From: Bostrychus sinensis
Taxonomy: Eukaryota > Chordata > Actinopteri > Gobiiformes > Eleotridae
NCBI GenBank assembly: GCA_020698575.1
Contig: CM036245.1
Location: 12,099,979-12,163,978 of the forward strand
DNA: 64,000 bases
Reading direction: 5' to 3'
Each line of letters begins with the position of its first letter. Position 1 is the stretch's first letter. This document shows positions 33,901-42,719 of this stretch, piece by piece. The notes beneath the pieces are model-generated. The model saw nothing but the letters and a program-made list of their open reading frames with translations, made no database searches and had not been told where the DNA came from. The position numbers and the translations under genes were made by a program.

Positions 33901-35266
33901 TACTTTATTTGCTTTAAAAAAAAAAAATCTTAATCAACTTACCAAGCATAATTATCTTTTAATCAGTGGTGTTTAGGCCATAAGTCAGTAAAATTAGTGG
34001 ATTAATATATTTCTGGGTGAAGAGCCCAACTGTTTTTTTTTTTTTTGTTTTTTTTCAAATGACAAATTTCCAATTTTAGCCAATGGAATTGCAACAAAAG
34101 TATGTTTCTAATGCACCATGATGGGCACTTTGAATACTGCTTAGTAATGTATAAGTTATTTTAGGGTCTTGGAAATTTAGTCAAAAGTTTTGGAAAGGTC
34201 ATGGAAAAGTCATAGAAATTTATATATAAAAAAGTTTATGAACCCTGGTGTAAGTATTATTTAAGAAAAATTTTAGCTGTACCATATGTATCAAATGAAA
34301 GCTTTAAATGAGCTTTCGGTAATGGGTAAAAAATGTTTTATAAAATTTCTATAGTAATAATTCTGGCTTGTGTCTTTGAATATATGAGTTTTTAGGACTT
34401 AATATCAAATATTGCATTTTTGTTGCTTTTACTGGAAAAATTAGCAGAAGTTGACTTATGCCTTCAATATTTAAAAAAAAGTCCTGTATTATGCTTTTTT
34501 ATGTTTTTTTAAATAGTTTTGAACATCTTTGCATTAGTATTTCACATTTTATAACTTAATATAATGTTTATGTACGGAAAATTACTTATTTTGGGGAGCT
34601 GTTACTTTCATTTTGTTGAGAACATTTGGATTAGCTGTCTGTCGCCCCCTGCTGGCAACAGTGGGGAATGGACAGAACATAAAATGGCTTTTTAGCAAGG
34701 CTTTTAGCAGCATGACGCTAATAAATAAGACAGCAATTTAAGAACTGAAATTATTAGAATGAGTCCAGTAATGGTCTAGACTCTGTAGGTTTTATAAGCC
34801 AGCAGGAGCACTTCCTGGGTTCACAAACATGCATAAGTGACAAAATACTACTCTGGGTTTGTTTCTAAGATGGAAATAACATTATAACATGGTTAAAAGC
34901 AGGGGGACCTTCATCTGATGGAGTTACATTGTATTTCCTTTGCTTTCAGAAACCAAAGAGTACGTGCAGCTGTCGGCGGTGCCCACGGAGTCGGCCACTC
35001 ACAGCGGAGAGGACGTGGCCGTTATGGCCCGAGGCCCCATGTCCCACCTGTTCCAGGGCATCCAGGAGCAGAACTATGTGGCTCATGCCATGGCCTACGC
35101 TGCCTGTGTGGGAGAGGATCTGAGGCACTGTGAGAACATACAGCAGCCCGGGACGTCTGCAGTCCTCCCCACACTCAACAATGACAACAACCATGCACCT
35201 ACCATATCAGGCGCTATGTTCGGCAGTCTCGGCAGTGTCCTGCTGGTGCTCACTGTCTTCATGTGA
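18135..35266 (+). CDS. alpi: Alkaline phosphatase, intestinal-type-like, complete (11 exons)
   Basis: Encodes a 541-residue metal-dependent phosphomonoesterase, expected to be a GPI-anchored homodimer on the outer cell surface. Exons: 18135-18207, 20528-20644, 20739-20854, 21823-21997, 23997-24169, 25427-25567, 27242-27311, 28024-28158, 30559-30750, 33141-33257 and 34950-35266. All are in phase (1,626 nt), and eleven coding exons is the usual vertebrate number. A signal peptide runs from about residue 8 to 24. Visible landmarks are LGDG (Asp for both metals), PDSAATATAYLCG (nucleophile Ser), QHATP, YAHSASRKWY (Arg), LLVEGGRID (Glu, Asp), TADHAH (Asp-His) and THSGEDVAV (His). The C-terminus ends in a hydrophobic stretch (GSLGSVLLVLTVFM) fitting GPI transfer. 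Sequons include NQS, NNT, NKT and NGS. Residues such as NPEYWRSQA and YLMALFEPGDLRFE favour the intestinal branch over tissue-nonspecific ALPL, though the exact paralogue is uncertain. The usual RIDHGHH is RIDQAHH here. Confidence 0.95.
18560..19330. mobile_element. CTA-array-bearing element in alkaline phosphatase intron 1
   Basis: It holds the purest CTA array of the window (about 18660-19190; the stretch 18910-19000 is almost uninterrupted). The flanks are tactcaagtaaaagtattc on the left and tactcaagtacaagttac on the right. The long apparent Leu/Tyr polymers are array translation. Confidence 0.65.
19829..20170. mobile_element. Non-autonomous hAT element with 8-bp target duplication
   Basis: It begins CAGTGGTTTCTACCC and ends ggttgggaaacactg. 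It is flanked by ttctaaaa (19821-19828) and ttctaaag (20171-20178). Internal text (gtactcgctgggcttttttg) matches the minus strand of 12640-12700 inside the 11696-12745 element, so both belong to one family. Confidence 0.75.
20528..20644 (+). CDS. alpi: alkaline phosphatase exon 2: NPEYWRSQA...LFLGDG
   Basis: Acceptor tttttag ends at 20527; donor gtacgg starts at 20645. It encodes the start of the mature protein and NTNVAKNIILFLGDG, whose Asp binds zinc and magnesium. Confidence 0.95.
20739..20854 (+). CDS. alpi: alkaline phosphatase exon 3: ITAARILKGQL
   Basis: Acceptor gttcag ends at 20738; donor gtacac starts at 20855. It encodes MSITTITAARILKGQL, a sequon (NQS) and FPNVGLLK, ending in phase 0. 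Confidence 0.94.
20990..21300 (-). mobile_element. tRNA-like SINE remnants, reversed
   Basis: On the minus strand it reads tggcagtagctcaggagtta (tRNA-like A-box region) and then gggcaagacacttc, the usual teleost SINE body. A second tRNA-like head follows at about 21215-21260. Relatives are at 45235-45365 and 59185-59410. Confidence 0.5.
21655..21695. repeat. Solo end of the ggtggtcataatgtt TIR family
   Basis: The stretch aggtggtcataatgttgtgc then tgatcagtgtatg matches the right terminus of elements ending at 49620 and 62528. A similar solo end lies at 15130-15165. Their left partners are lost or unrecognised. Confidence 0.5.
21823..21997 (+). CDS. alpi: alkaline phosphatase exon 4: catalytic Ser, PDSAATATAY
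   Basis: Acceptor gtgcag ends at 21822; donor gtgaga starts at 21998. It carries the phosphorylated Ser of PDSA, then AYLCGVKTN and EVTSILKWAKDA. Confidence 0.96.
22180..22700. repeat. Interspersed repeat in alkaline phosphatase intron 4
   Basis: The ends, ttgcaatcaaaaatgttcaa (about 22200) and gttgaatatttctgattgca (about 22650), are near-complements, suggesting terminal inverted repeats of a roughly 470-bp DNA element. No coding sequence. Confidence 0.55.
23422..23949. mobile_element. hAT-like element filled with an 11-bp-type array
   Basis: It begins CAGTGTTTCCCAACCAGGGG and ends ggttgggaaccacta. The interior (23545-23920) is a degenerate array of aaccaggactaa and aaccaggtctaa units, the reverse complement of the tttagtcctgg unit. 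The target duplication is not evident. Confidence 0.7.
23997..24169 (+). CDS. alpi: alkaline phosphatase exon 5: TTTRVQHATP and active-site Arg
   Basis: Acceptor tttgtag ends at 23996; donor gtaagc starts at 24170. It encodes GIVTTTRVQHATP (third-metal site) and the phosphate-binding Arg in SASRKWY. A 10-bp minisatellite starts only about 35 bases past the donor. Confidence 0.95.
24184..25376. mobile_element. TIR element interrupted by a 10-bp satellite
   Basis: The left end (aacattatgaccactgacag) and right end (catgcctgattggtgtatg) are those of the element family at 49255-49620. The interior also shares agaagcaggaaaaatgggaa with the minus strand of that copy. Nearly all the rest is a 10-bp array. 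Confidence 0.65.
24205..25185. repeat. 10-bp minisatellite (aaccagactg)n, about 98 units
   Basis: Units aaccagactg and aaccagagtg predominate, with variants aaccaaactg, aaccacactg and aatcagactg. Register is kept without indels for roughly 850 bp. A rarer unit, gaccaaactg, recurs exactly 100 bp apart (24791 and 24891) in the same neighbour order, showing a higher-order repeat. The long minus-strand open frames here come from the array. Confidence 0.95.
25427..25567 (+). CDS. alpi: alkaline phosphatase exon 6: VIIGGGRKYM
   Basis: Acceptor tttgcag ends at 25426; donor gtgagt starts at 25568. Its 47 codons in phase 0 encode VIIGGGRKYM and the DPEYPRDF loop of the calcium-site region. Confidence 0.95.
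25640..26065 (+). mobile_element. LINE 3' end with (ggat)n tail
   Basis: Contains gaggtggcttggccatatga, ctggggaggtgttctgggcg, tcggctggcctgggaatacc and gggaagtctgggcatcactg, then a tail of ggatggatggatg. This is the widespread teleost non-LTR retrotransposon end; a minus-strand copy lies at 55870-56225. Confidence 0.7.
26205..26530. mobile_element. CTA-family element, reversed, short array
   Basis: A TAG-type array (26320-26390) is flanked by acacaagta and gtacttctag motifs of the CTA family. Orientation is opposite to 18560-19330. Confidence 0.45.
26885..27200. repeat. TAG trinucleotide arrays in alkaline phosphatase intron 6
   Basis: Two degenerate (TAG)n tracts (about 26890-27010 and 27140-27195). 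The second ends about 45 bases before the exon 7 acceptor. Confidence 0.7.
27242..27311 (+). CDS. alpi: alkaline phosphatase exon 7: VAHYVWNKTDF
   Basis: A 70-nt exon; acceptor tttccag ends at 27241 and donor gtgagg starts at 27312. It carries the NKT sequon and the TTDYLM helix and ends in phase 1. Confidence 0.94.
27560..27795 (+). mobile_element. LINE reverse transcriptase 3' fragment
   Basis: In broken frames it reads WFACVQRRDSENVGEKMLKL, then EDMKLVGVREEDAD. This matches the C-terminal tail common in fish LINE ORFs. Related fragments are at 10790-10940 and 12746-12870. Confidence 0.6.
28024..28158 (+). CDS. alpi: alkaline phosphatase exon 8: ALFEPGDLRFE...LLVEG
   Basis: Acceptor cacacag ends at 28023; donor gtgaga starts at 28159. 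It contains FEPGD and KNPKGFFLLVEG, whose Glu is a magnesium ligand. Confidence 0.95.
28300..28765. mobile_element. Repeat family 'gtaacgatacag', copy 1
   Basis: Starts gatgtaacgatacagtaact and contains tatcgaatcgtattgttcc and ctctgtctgctggacataat. The same blocks occur reversed at 56470-56935 and partly at 62810-63085. Likely a hAT-type non-autonomous element. Confidence 0.6.
29520..30165. mobile_element. TAG-array element, reversed CTA family
   Basis: A (TAG)n-rich array covers about 29550-29990. The right flank (ttttacttctacttgagcaa, ttacttttacttgagtacag, acttcttccaccca) is the reverse of the left flank of 9865-10640. Open frames of Ser/Arg or Val runs here are array translation. Confidence 0.65.
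30241..30318 (+). other. Exon-like decoy in alkaline phosphatase intron 8
   Basis: A good acceptor (ctttccctgcag, ending 30254) precedes aggtggagaggacagc, which superficially resembles the start of exon 9 (gtggacgg). Its translation does not match the enzyme, so it is not counted as an exon. Confidence 0.25.
30559..30750 (+). CDS. alpi: alkaline phosphatase exon 9: GGRIDQAHH and TADHAH
   Basis: Acceptor gtgtggag ends at 30558, chosen because it restores VEGGRID; donor gtaact starts at 30751. It carries the zinc ligands Asp (RID), the last His of AHH, and Asp-His of TADH. Before AHH it reads DQ, where relatives have DH. Confidence 0.92.
31140..31255 (+). repeat. 3' part of a teleost SINE-like repeat
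   Basis: The text ctctgtgtcagccagctctg then gtgtactccgcctaagaccc and acttcaacaagaacaagtgg parallels 41500-41650. The tRNA-like head is missing. Confidence 0.5.
31378..31967. mobile_element. hAT-like element with tttagtcctgg array
   Basis: Begins aggggttctcaagctgtgg and ends ggcttgagaatcagtgg. The interior is a degenerate array of ggtttagtcct and ggtttagacct units (about 31525-31870). Confidence 0.7.
32286..33085. mobile_element. hAT-like element with tttagtcctgg array, second tandem neighbour
   Basis: Begins gtggttctcaaactgtggta; the array spans about 32395-32990. The right end is degraded (gagccaaatattttcagagg, then tggagtgaaaaattt) and runs to within 55 bases of the exon 10 acceptor. Confidence 0.7.
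33141..33257 (+). CDS. alpi: alkaline phosphatase exon 10: YGNGPGHK
   Basis: Acceptor gttgcag ends at 33140; donor gtaagt starts at 33258. It encodes LMYGNGPGHKIINGSRPD, including an NGS sequon. Confidence 0.95.
33690..34260. repeat. Interspersed repeat with 'gtcatggaaa' ends
   Basis: The left text (gttcgtacagtcatggaaaa, cctggaaaagtcattgaatt) is mirrored on the right by ggtcatggaaaagtcat and aaaaaagtttatgaaccctg. This pair of ends is common in teleost non-autonomous DNA repeats. Confidence 0.45.
34490..34905. repeat. Interspersed repeat, copy 2 of 2
   Basis: Paralogue of 14140-14595, sharing ccctgctggcaacagtgggg, cttttagcagcatgacgcta, aggagcacttcctggg and aacattataacatggttaaa. It ends about 45 bases before exon 11 of the phosphatase gene. 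Confidence 0.6.
34950..35266 (+). CDS. alpi: alkaline phosphatase exon 11: THSGEDVAV, GPI tail, stop
   Basis: Acceptor tttcag ends at 34949. It encodes ATHSGEDVAVMARGP (zinc His), HAMAYAACVGEDLRHC, and a C-terminal hydrophobic segment. TGA is at 35264-35266. Confidence 0.95.
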
Positions 35267-35414
35267 ACGTAGACCGTTAATTGACCCATGATTTTATTGC
35301 TACATCAAAGCTCACAGAGATGAATGTGTCTCTCAAGCAATGAGTCCCAACTGGTGGCTCTGGACCCAGAAGTGAGTTGCAAGGAGGTTGAATATATATT
35401 TAATGTACTTGGAG

Positions 35415-35420
35415 AATAAA
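35415..35420 (+). terminator. Alkaline phosphatase polyadenylation signal 1
   Basis: AATAAA lies 149 bases after the stop codon. A second signal follows at 35622-35627, so two 3'UTR lengths are possible. Confidence 0.5.
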
Positions 35421-35621
35421 TACTGCTGTGATTACATGAAATTGCAAACTGTTTTATTTTTTTATTATACAGCTCCAGAAAAAATAACCATTGTTGGGTC
35501 AGAGTGAAATGATCAGGGATGGAACTGGGTCCCACAGTGAGACCAGCCATGTACCACAGCTGTAAAGCTTGCTGTGTCGGTCGACTGACTTTCTAAACAG
35601 CTGTCTATTTATAGAAATGTC

Positions 35622-35627
35622 AATAAA
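35622..35627 (+). terminator. Alkaline phosphatase polyadenylation signal 2
   Basis: AATAAA within gtcaataaagag, 356 bases after the stop. It is the last such signal before mariner-derived sequence begins. Confidence 0.5.
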
Positions 35628-35699
35628 GAGAAAAGACACCATTGAATGGAAATTGATTTTCCGTAAATAGGTTTTTCATTTTTTCCCTGCAAAGTGATT

Positions 35700-36110
35700 T
35701 TTTTAAACCGGACCTGGTCATAAGACAACTGCATGTTCAGCGATACACCACTTTTCTATTTCTGGCTTCTTCAAATTACACACATCACTAAAAATGTAAA
35801 TCAATGTAGGGTTCAGAAATTATGCTCCTCCAACATCATTCCACTGAAACATTTTACAAAAAAATTAAATCCAGACATGGCTCCTTTTGACTTTTTCATA
35901 TTCCCAATAATGAATAATTGTTTGAACGGACACGATTTTGGAGTTAACGTTAAAATAACCCAAAACACTGTACAACATCCCACTGGAAGACTTCTAGAGA
36001 TGAATGTAAAAATCAATGGGAGTGTCCTGCACTTTGAAAGAGACAATGTTGTGCCAGTTCTAGAGCCTGCATTTGCCAAAAGACTGAGTTTGACTTGCAT
36101 GACTATATTA
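35700..36110 (+). pseudogene. Mariner-type transposase remnant
   Basis: An open stretch contains LNPDMAPFDFFIFP, matching the SPDLAPxDFxLFP block at the third catalytic Asp of mariner transposases, followed by a degenerate C-terminal region. The N-terminal and central domains are missing. It starts just after the last phosphatase polyadenylation signal. Confidence 0.6.
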
Positions 36111-36262
36111 AAGGTAAGGTATTTTCTTTAAGGTCAGATTTGTGCTTTGTTTTCCTTTCTCTCTCTCTCTGTTTTTCCTTTTTTGTGTGTGTGTGCTGTT
36201 TTTTCTGGTGTAAGCAATTGCAGCCAGGGCTGGAATTGGTATCTTTCCAGTTTCCCTCCCTT

Positions 36263-36405
36263 TGTTCTGAACGTGTGTTTGGTCAGAAACTTCAGTCCCT
36301 GCTTTAGTTACCCCTCTGTCAGAAACCTTTTATTATTACAGGTTTCTGACAGAGGGGAAACTAGAGCAGGGACTGAGGTTTTGGACCAATCACACGCCTT
36401 AGAGT
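36263..36405. repeat. Strong hairpin (about 48-bp core arms, 11-nt loop)
   Basis: Arm 36281-36328 and arm 36340-36387 are reverse complements with a handful of mismatches (for instance cctctgtcagaaacct facing aggtttctgacagagg). Weaker pairing continues outward to about 36263 and 36405. Confidence 0.8.
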
Positions 36406-36594
36406 CAGAATATCTGTTATTCAGAGATGACTTCTATTATACTGCTGTTGATTGAGTAAAACATTTTTCCCATAATCCCTCACAATAACATTACTTTACA
36501 TTTGAAAGACTACTTTAATACTTTAACTTCAGTAGAAATGTTGATGTGATACTTATACTTGAGTACATTTTTGCCCCTTTATCTGTAATTTTAC

Positions 36595-36690
36595 TTATAA
36601 ACCAAGTATAAACCAGAACAAAACAAGGTCTAAACCAGGTCTAATCTAGGACTAAGCCAGGACTGAACCAGGTCTAAACCAGGATAAAAA
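36595..36690. repeat. Short fragment of the 11-bp array family
   Basis: Units aaaccaggtctaa and aggactaagccagg appear without recognisable element ends. Confidence 0.5.
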
Positions 36691-39600
36691 CATCCCACTT
36701 GAAGACGTTTTCCCCTTTATCTGTACTTTTTCTTGGCCTGAGGTGAAAATATTGAGTACTTCCTCCACCACTGGTTAATCTGAATCTATCTCCAAGTCTT
36801 TATCAACATTCGCAGTGGTTTAAACAAAATGCCATGACTCAAAATTTATAAAAATGAGGCTTTTCCTTTCCTTTTTTAATATCCGTAGTGCTAATTGAGG
36901 TTTGATGCCATTACCACAGCAGTCTATTAATAATGCACAACATTTAAATATCCCCTATTTTTATCTGCAGGTGACAGATTGCCATAATGATTTTGGACAT
37001 CTGCTGGGGATTGGGGACTTTAATAAACCTGGATTTGACTCTCCTTGTGCTCATTTAGGCTGCAGCTCAAGGCCATTATTTTGGATTTTACAAAATGAGC
37101 TAATGCTTCACACACGTTTAGACAGACTCATTTCAGACAGAGACTCTTATCTTTCTGTGCCCTGGAGGAAGCTGTGATTGAGTTTTTTTCCTTATACAAA
37201 TGTATGCCACATTTGGAAATAAGTTGATTGCATCTTACAAAAGCAATACAAAATGTAAGGCATCTTGTTAGGCAGCATGGGAAGTTACAAACAAATCAGC
37301 TAAGGTAGACTCAGGAAATTTGTTCTCTGCGTTTGATCCATCCTTTCTTTAGAATAAAAAAAAAACATGAACATAATACCAGGATACTCAACTGCATGTA
37401 AACGCAATCAAAACCCAGGTTCTGTACTCAAATAATATTAAAAGTAAATTTACTACTTCCTGACTTGCTGGGGCCAGAGATGCAAAGGCTTCACATGGAC
37501 ACATTTTAATAGAATATTTATAGAAAGAGGGACCATTTCTGAGACCCTTTGACCCTGTGGCCTGGGACAACAACTATTAATGAGTTAGTAATGTTTGCAA
37601 GTAAAAAAATTAAAGGATTCAAAATAAATAAAAAATAAAGCTATACTGTGTGTGTTAATCTTTCCTTAGTGCACAAAATGATTGAGAGCCTCAAAACTTC
37701 TTGCTTAGGGCCCCCAAATATATAGGACCGTCATTGTTTCTGGGGCCACTTCGGACCGCTCTGGGAAGTGGAAACATCCCTAAAACCAGCCCGGCCCCCA
37801 CAGTGGAAAAGCACGTGCATGTTGCATCCTCAACCCTGCTCAAACACAGGACCCTCTGACTGAAACACAAGTGTACTACCCACAAAAACTTAAAATATGT
37901 TTTCAAAAGAATGTTTCTAAGTAAATTCTTTGGATAACACTATTTAGTTACATATACAATAATATAAATACAATATATGCAGTTTAACAGAGCAGGATGC
38001 TGAAGCATGGCCACAGAAGCTGGCTTTATTGTTGACCTTAGCCTATTTTTATTTCATCAGGTTTGGTTTGTACCCATTTAAAAGGCCACAATGTTCTCTC
38101 CACTTGTGTAGCTGTGTTTATAATTTCCAAGGTTATATAAAGAAGCAGATGAGGGAAAAATCCAAATGAAAGTCCCTCATGATTAATTTCTCAAATTTTA
38201 CCAGAATTTATTAACATTATCTCAAATTAAAGCCCACCTCCTAAAGAGTGGGTGAACATTTGGTGTGTTTTATTTTTATTACATCCTGTACAGGCTGCAG
38301 TCCGAGCCTCTGATCTTTGTCGTTTCCATGCTGCCCTCCTCCTCCTCCTCCTCCTCCTCCTCCTCCTCTTCCTTCACACTCTGTCCTGTCCTGCGCTGCG
38401 CAACAGGCTCCTGCTCCTCGCTGCTGTTTCATAGTCATCCTGTCAGTGGCGCTAGAGCTCCAGACACAGCTTCCGAACAGAGCTCAGCATAATCTGGAGG
38501 CGCTGCTCTGCATTTGCTGCAACTTTGATGGTGTTATGAAAGGGAAGTGTGGGTTCACTGCAGGGGGAAAAAAAGGATGGTAGATGGTTTATAAATGACT
38601 AGACCCTCAGTAGCAATAGAGTTTGCTGTTCTTTACAAAATTAATGGTAGATTTTTGCGGTGACATAATAATCATAATTCATAGACTATCTTTAACCTGC
38701 TTTATTTGTCGTGAAAGCTCCAGAAAAGTCTATTTTAAAAGGCTGAATTTTATATTATCTATGAATAAAATATACAGAACTGTACAAAAGTTTGTTTATT
38801 TGTTTTTTTTTAGGAAAGGCCATGAACAAAGAAAGGTGTATCAATGTACAAAAATACACAAAATAATAAAAAAAGACGAAAAGTTAAAACTAGAGGCACT
38901 CAGAGAATGTGGACCTCTGCCAAGGCACTGTTTTTTCTCGCAATGGTAAAGATCTTCTAGTTCAGGGGTAAATGCTCTTTCAATTAAGCCACAAAACTCT
39001 TATATCTCACAATAGTTTTCTTTAATCGATTAATTAGTAGCCTTAACAAACAATTATCGATTAACTGTTAACCCCCAGCTTGACATCACCCATCATTATG
39101 TTTTATAAAACACAGCTCTTTATTAAATTCATATTCATAAACCATAAAAAGGACAAGTTATAGGCTTGTATATTTTAGGAAACAGGTGCTTTGATGTTTA
39201 ATTTGCTCTGACTTTCCTGTGGTACTGTACCTTTACTTTACTGTACAGCATAAACATTAATTGTTAGTATTTCTTTCAATAACTTTTGGGTTTAATCCTG
39301 ATTAATCAATTAACCATGAACACCCCTACTCACATTGGTAAATATAACTACTAAAACTAATCATTTATTCTTTTAGTGAGTGAAGTTAGTATCTTTTGTC
39401 CTGGGACCATTACTGATGTTTCCTAAACTAGGTCATAACAAAAATAAAATTTAGCAAAGCACTTTTAGTTAACAGCATTCTTTCACACCTCACTAAAACT
39501 TTTGAACATTACTGTACATTGATCTACTAGGGCCTGTTAAAGACCTAATGTTTTTAATAGTGATTCAGTAATGCGTTCCTCCTGCTTTAAAACAAACAGC

Positions 39601-39890
39601 AAACAATAAAATAAACCAATAAAGCTTTTGTTGCCATGCCAACGATGAGTTAAACGACCCGAAGAAACAAATGTGTTTTTTTACTACGGCTTAATTATAT
39701 TCTTAGAGGAAAAACAGTCCATTTATAAAACTTATTATGTGCAGAGAAACAAATGAATGCATTAAAGGGATATGAAGAAAGAGCACATACCAAGACGCAT
39801 ATCGATAAATTAGCATAGAGTAAAAAAGCCAGATGCCCTTCCTGTTCAAGTCAAAGTGAAACTAGATCCAGTATACAGAGGGAAATATTT
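36690..39890. other. Intergenic stretch, no gene seen
   Basis: A (TCC)n run lies at about 38336-38370. A stretch near 37690-37760 (cttgcttagggcccccaaat) matches the minus strand of 40390-40440, a repeat of unknown class. A SINE-like head lies near 38945-39000 on the minus strand. No ORF here has recognisable similarity or splice support. Confidence 0.4.
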
Positions 39891-39894
39891 TGAA

Positions 39895-40260
39895 CATTTA
39901 TTTAATTGTGATGATAAATCCAGCCAATAAGGCTCACAAGTCACTCTTTGTGCCAGTCCCAAGCCAGGGTAAATGGGTTAGGGTTGCATCAGGAAGGGCA
40001 TCTGGTGTAAAAACCTATGTCAAATCAATACCACTGCACACCAGGAGGCAGACGACTGAACCTGTGTAGTTAAAATTTTGGCTATGCACTTTCTCAACGG
40101 GGTCGGCACAGGCAGCAAACCAGTCGGACAGTGATTTGGCAGGTTTTTACGCCAGATGCCCTTCCTGATGCAACCCTAACCCATTTACCCTGGCTTGGGA
40201 CTGGCACAAAGAGTGACTTGTGAGCCTTATTGGCTGGATTTATCATCACAATTTAATAAA
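39895..40260. mobile_element. Inverted-repeat element with about 115-bp arms
   Basis: The left arm, about 39895-40014 (attgtgatgataaatccagc through ggcatctggtgtaaaaacc), is the near-perfect reverse complement of about 40145-40260. The 130-bp centre includes caccaggaggcagacg. Single-arm fragments occur at 16550-16700, 50560-50650 and 58980-59190. Confidence 0.75.
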
Positions 40261-41369
40261 TAGTTCAGGAGTAAATGCTCTTCCTATTGAGCCACAAAAG
40301 ACTTACATCTAAAAATGGTAAAGAATCATTTGTTCCTTTACAGAATGAACTTAGTATCGTCAGCCTGGCTTATTATCTTTAATGATTCTCAATGCCGGTC
40401 CTATAAATTTTGGGGCCCTAAGCAAGAAGGTTTGGGGGCCAAGGCTCTCATTTTGTACACCAAGATTAACGCAGTATACCTTTAATTTTATTTATGAATT
40501 CTTTCTTTTTTTTAACTTGCAAATATTACTAACTCAACAAGAGGGGCCACAGGTAAACAATAAAACACATTACTGGCATTGGTCCACTGTTTCAGATGAC
40601 CTCTATCAAAAATTATGAGAAGTAGCAAGCAAAAAAATTATATACAGGCAACCAAAAATAAAAATAAAAATTGAATCTCTATAGTTGCAGAATCAGTCAA
40701 ATGTGTTAATAATGCTAATGTATGGGGGCCATCTAAAGCCTGTGGGGGCCAATAGTAAAGTCCCTGATGATTCTTAACTGTTTGTTGTTGAGAAAAAGCA
40801 ATGTATGTAAATAGACCAGTTACATGTGCAGGGGCTGTTTGACTCACACTCTGTCCATTCATGGTCTGGTGCATTATTCAGTCGTGGGGGCCGACGCTTC
40901 TGTGACCCTGGGCAGTCCTCAGTCTGCAAGGGCCCCTTCTGTGCAGGTCTATATTTGGAGCCGCAGTGGGCATTCAGAGACACACAGAGTGGAGATGCTT
41001 GAGACCTGACAAGAGTAGGCCTCTTTACAAATAGGCCACAATAGGCTGTTTTTGAATTGGGTCCCTCCTCGAGTGCGATATATTTGGTTACTCTGATTGA
41101 AAAACGCATGAATGGAGAATGTCATCTTTATTTTTAGAGGTGTTGCCTACATTGGGTGGACCTTGTGAGGTATTAATGAGCCTGCGGCACTACGGCGAGG
41201 AGAGAGCTGTGTCTGATGTCCCTAAAATGTGTCAGACTCCGTGTGAAAAATGTCACTCTCCCCTCGCATGTGAGTTTTCTGCCGTAATTGGACCGTGGCT
41301 TTATTGCATCACTGCACAATGGCAGAAGAGCTGCCTCCCAGCAAAAAGTTGATTGATCCTCAGGCCGTC

Positions 41370-41655
41370 ACACAAACTCTTTAGGTGGATGTCCTTCTCC
41401 CCTATGTAGGTTCTCTTCAGGAACTCCAGCTTCCTTCCACCATCCAAATGCATGTGTCAGGTGAACTGGTGACTCTAAATTGCCCCTAGTGAATGAATGT
41501 GAGAGTGAGTGATTGTCTGTCTGTATGTCTCTGCGTCAGCCCTGCAAGTTACTGGCCACTGTTCAGAGTGTACTCCGCCTAAGGCCCTTAGGTGCTGGGA
41601 TAGCCTCCTGTATCCGTGACCCCTGATGGGAATAAGCAGAAGAAGAAAAATGTAT
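41370..41655 (+). mobile_element. SINE-like repeat body without head
   Basis: The text ggtgaactggtgactctaaa, tgcccctagtgaatgaatgt, gtactccgcctaaggccctt and gggaataagcagaagaag is the standard teleost repeat body. The tRNA-like start is absent or degraded. Confidence 0.55.
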
Positions 41656-42204
41656 GATTACAGTCATTTAACCCGTGTCATTGAAAACCTTATTAATCAG
41701 AACATTCCTGAGATGTCCTGAGATGTGTAGCCTTATTTAAATAAACTAGGTCTAAATGATACTTTTTTAAACTGGGACAAGCATAGTCACTCTACCACGT
41801 GTGTGTTCTCATAACCAAGTCTATAAATACTGCAAATCTAACGAATAATACATTATCTTTTGAATATGTTTAGAAATACCAAGTTGCATTACCTACACTT
41901 GACCTGTTTCTTATTTTATTAAAAACTGTGTATAATCAAAATCCAGTCAAACTGATGTATACAGCTGACATTAAACTTCTAGCTCTGAGTTCAGAGTTAG
42001 ACCAAGGTGATCCCACAATTCCTTCCATCTCCTGAGTCCTCAGTGCATCACCATTATTTCTGCTTGACTTTTTGTGCTTTTTGTCTGTGTAGGCAGATGC
42101 AGACAGAGCTGGAATACACACTGTTTTATCAGCATTACTGATTTTATTAGGCCAGTACTGACAAGGGAAGACCAGGTAATGGGATCTTGATAATAAAATC
42201 CAGA

Positions 42205-42560
42205 TGTGTGGTTCTCAAACATTTCACACCAAGTACCACCTCGGAAAATATTTGGCTTTACAAGAACCATCTTTAACTGAATAATATGAGACTAAATCAG
42301 GACTAACACAGGTCTAAACCAAAGAGGTAACACAAAAAAATGCAATAATAAATAAGACAAAACAGGGACTATACCAGGGCTTAATCAGGACAAAGACAGG
42401 ACTAAAGTCAAGATTAATCCAGGGCGAATCCAGTTAGTCTAAACCAGGACAAATCCAAGACTAAAACAGGTCTACCCTAGAACTAAACCAGGATAAAACC
42501 ATGCAGGACTAAATCAACTAGCTCTAAATTAAACTAAACCAGGACACTGTTCTACAAAAG
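42205..42560. mobile_element. hAT-like element, reversed, with 11-bp-type array
   Basis: Begins gtggttctcaaacatttcac; aatatttggctttaca follows, then aggactaa and aggtctaa units to about 42545. It ends about 300 bases upstream of the fam131a TATA box. Confidence 0.6.
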
Positions 42561-42719
42561 ACTTCTTCTAAGTGTCAACCGGAGGAAGTTGGCGTATTTT
42601 CCTCAAATAAAAATACTTTGCCTTTAAGAAAGTATAAAATGGCAATGCTCTTTTGCGGAATCTTCCTCAGCCTCGCCACTGGTTTCACTTACACTACTAC
42701 AGTAAAATAACAAGTGCAT

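Noticed and set aside
36902..37177. 91-residue + strand frame, possible gene
   Set aside because: No recognisable domain and no convincing splice pattern in context. A tctgcag precedes gtgacagattgcc, but nothing upstream joins to it.
41119..41352. 77-residue frame with several Cys
   Set aside because: No recognisable zinc-finger spacing or homologue, and no splice support. Treated as chance.
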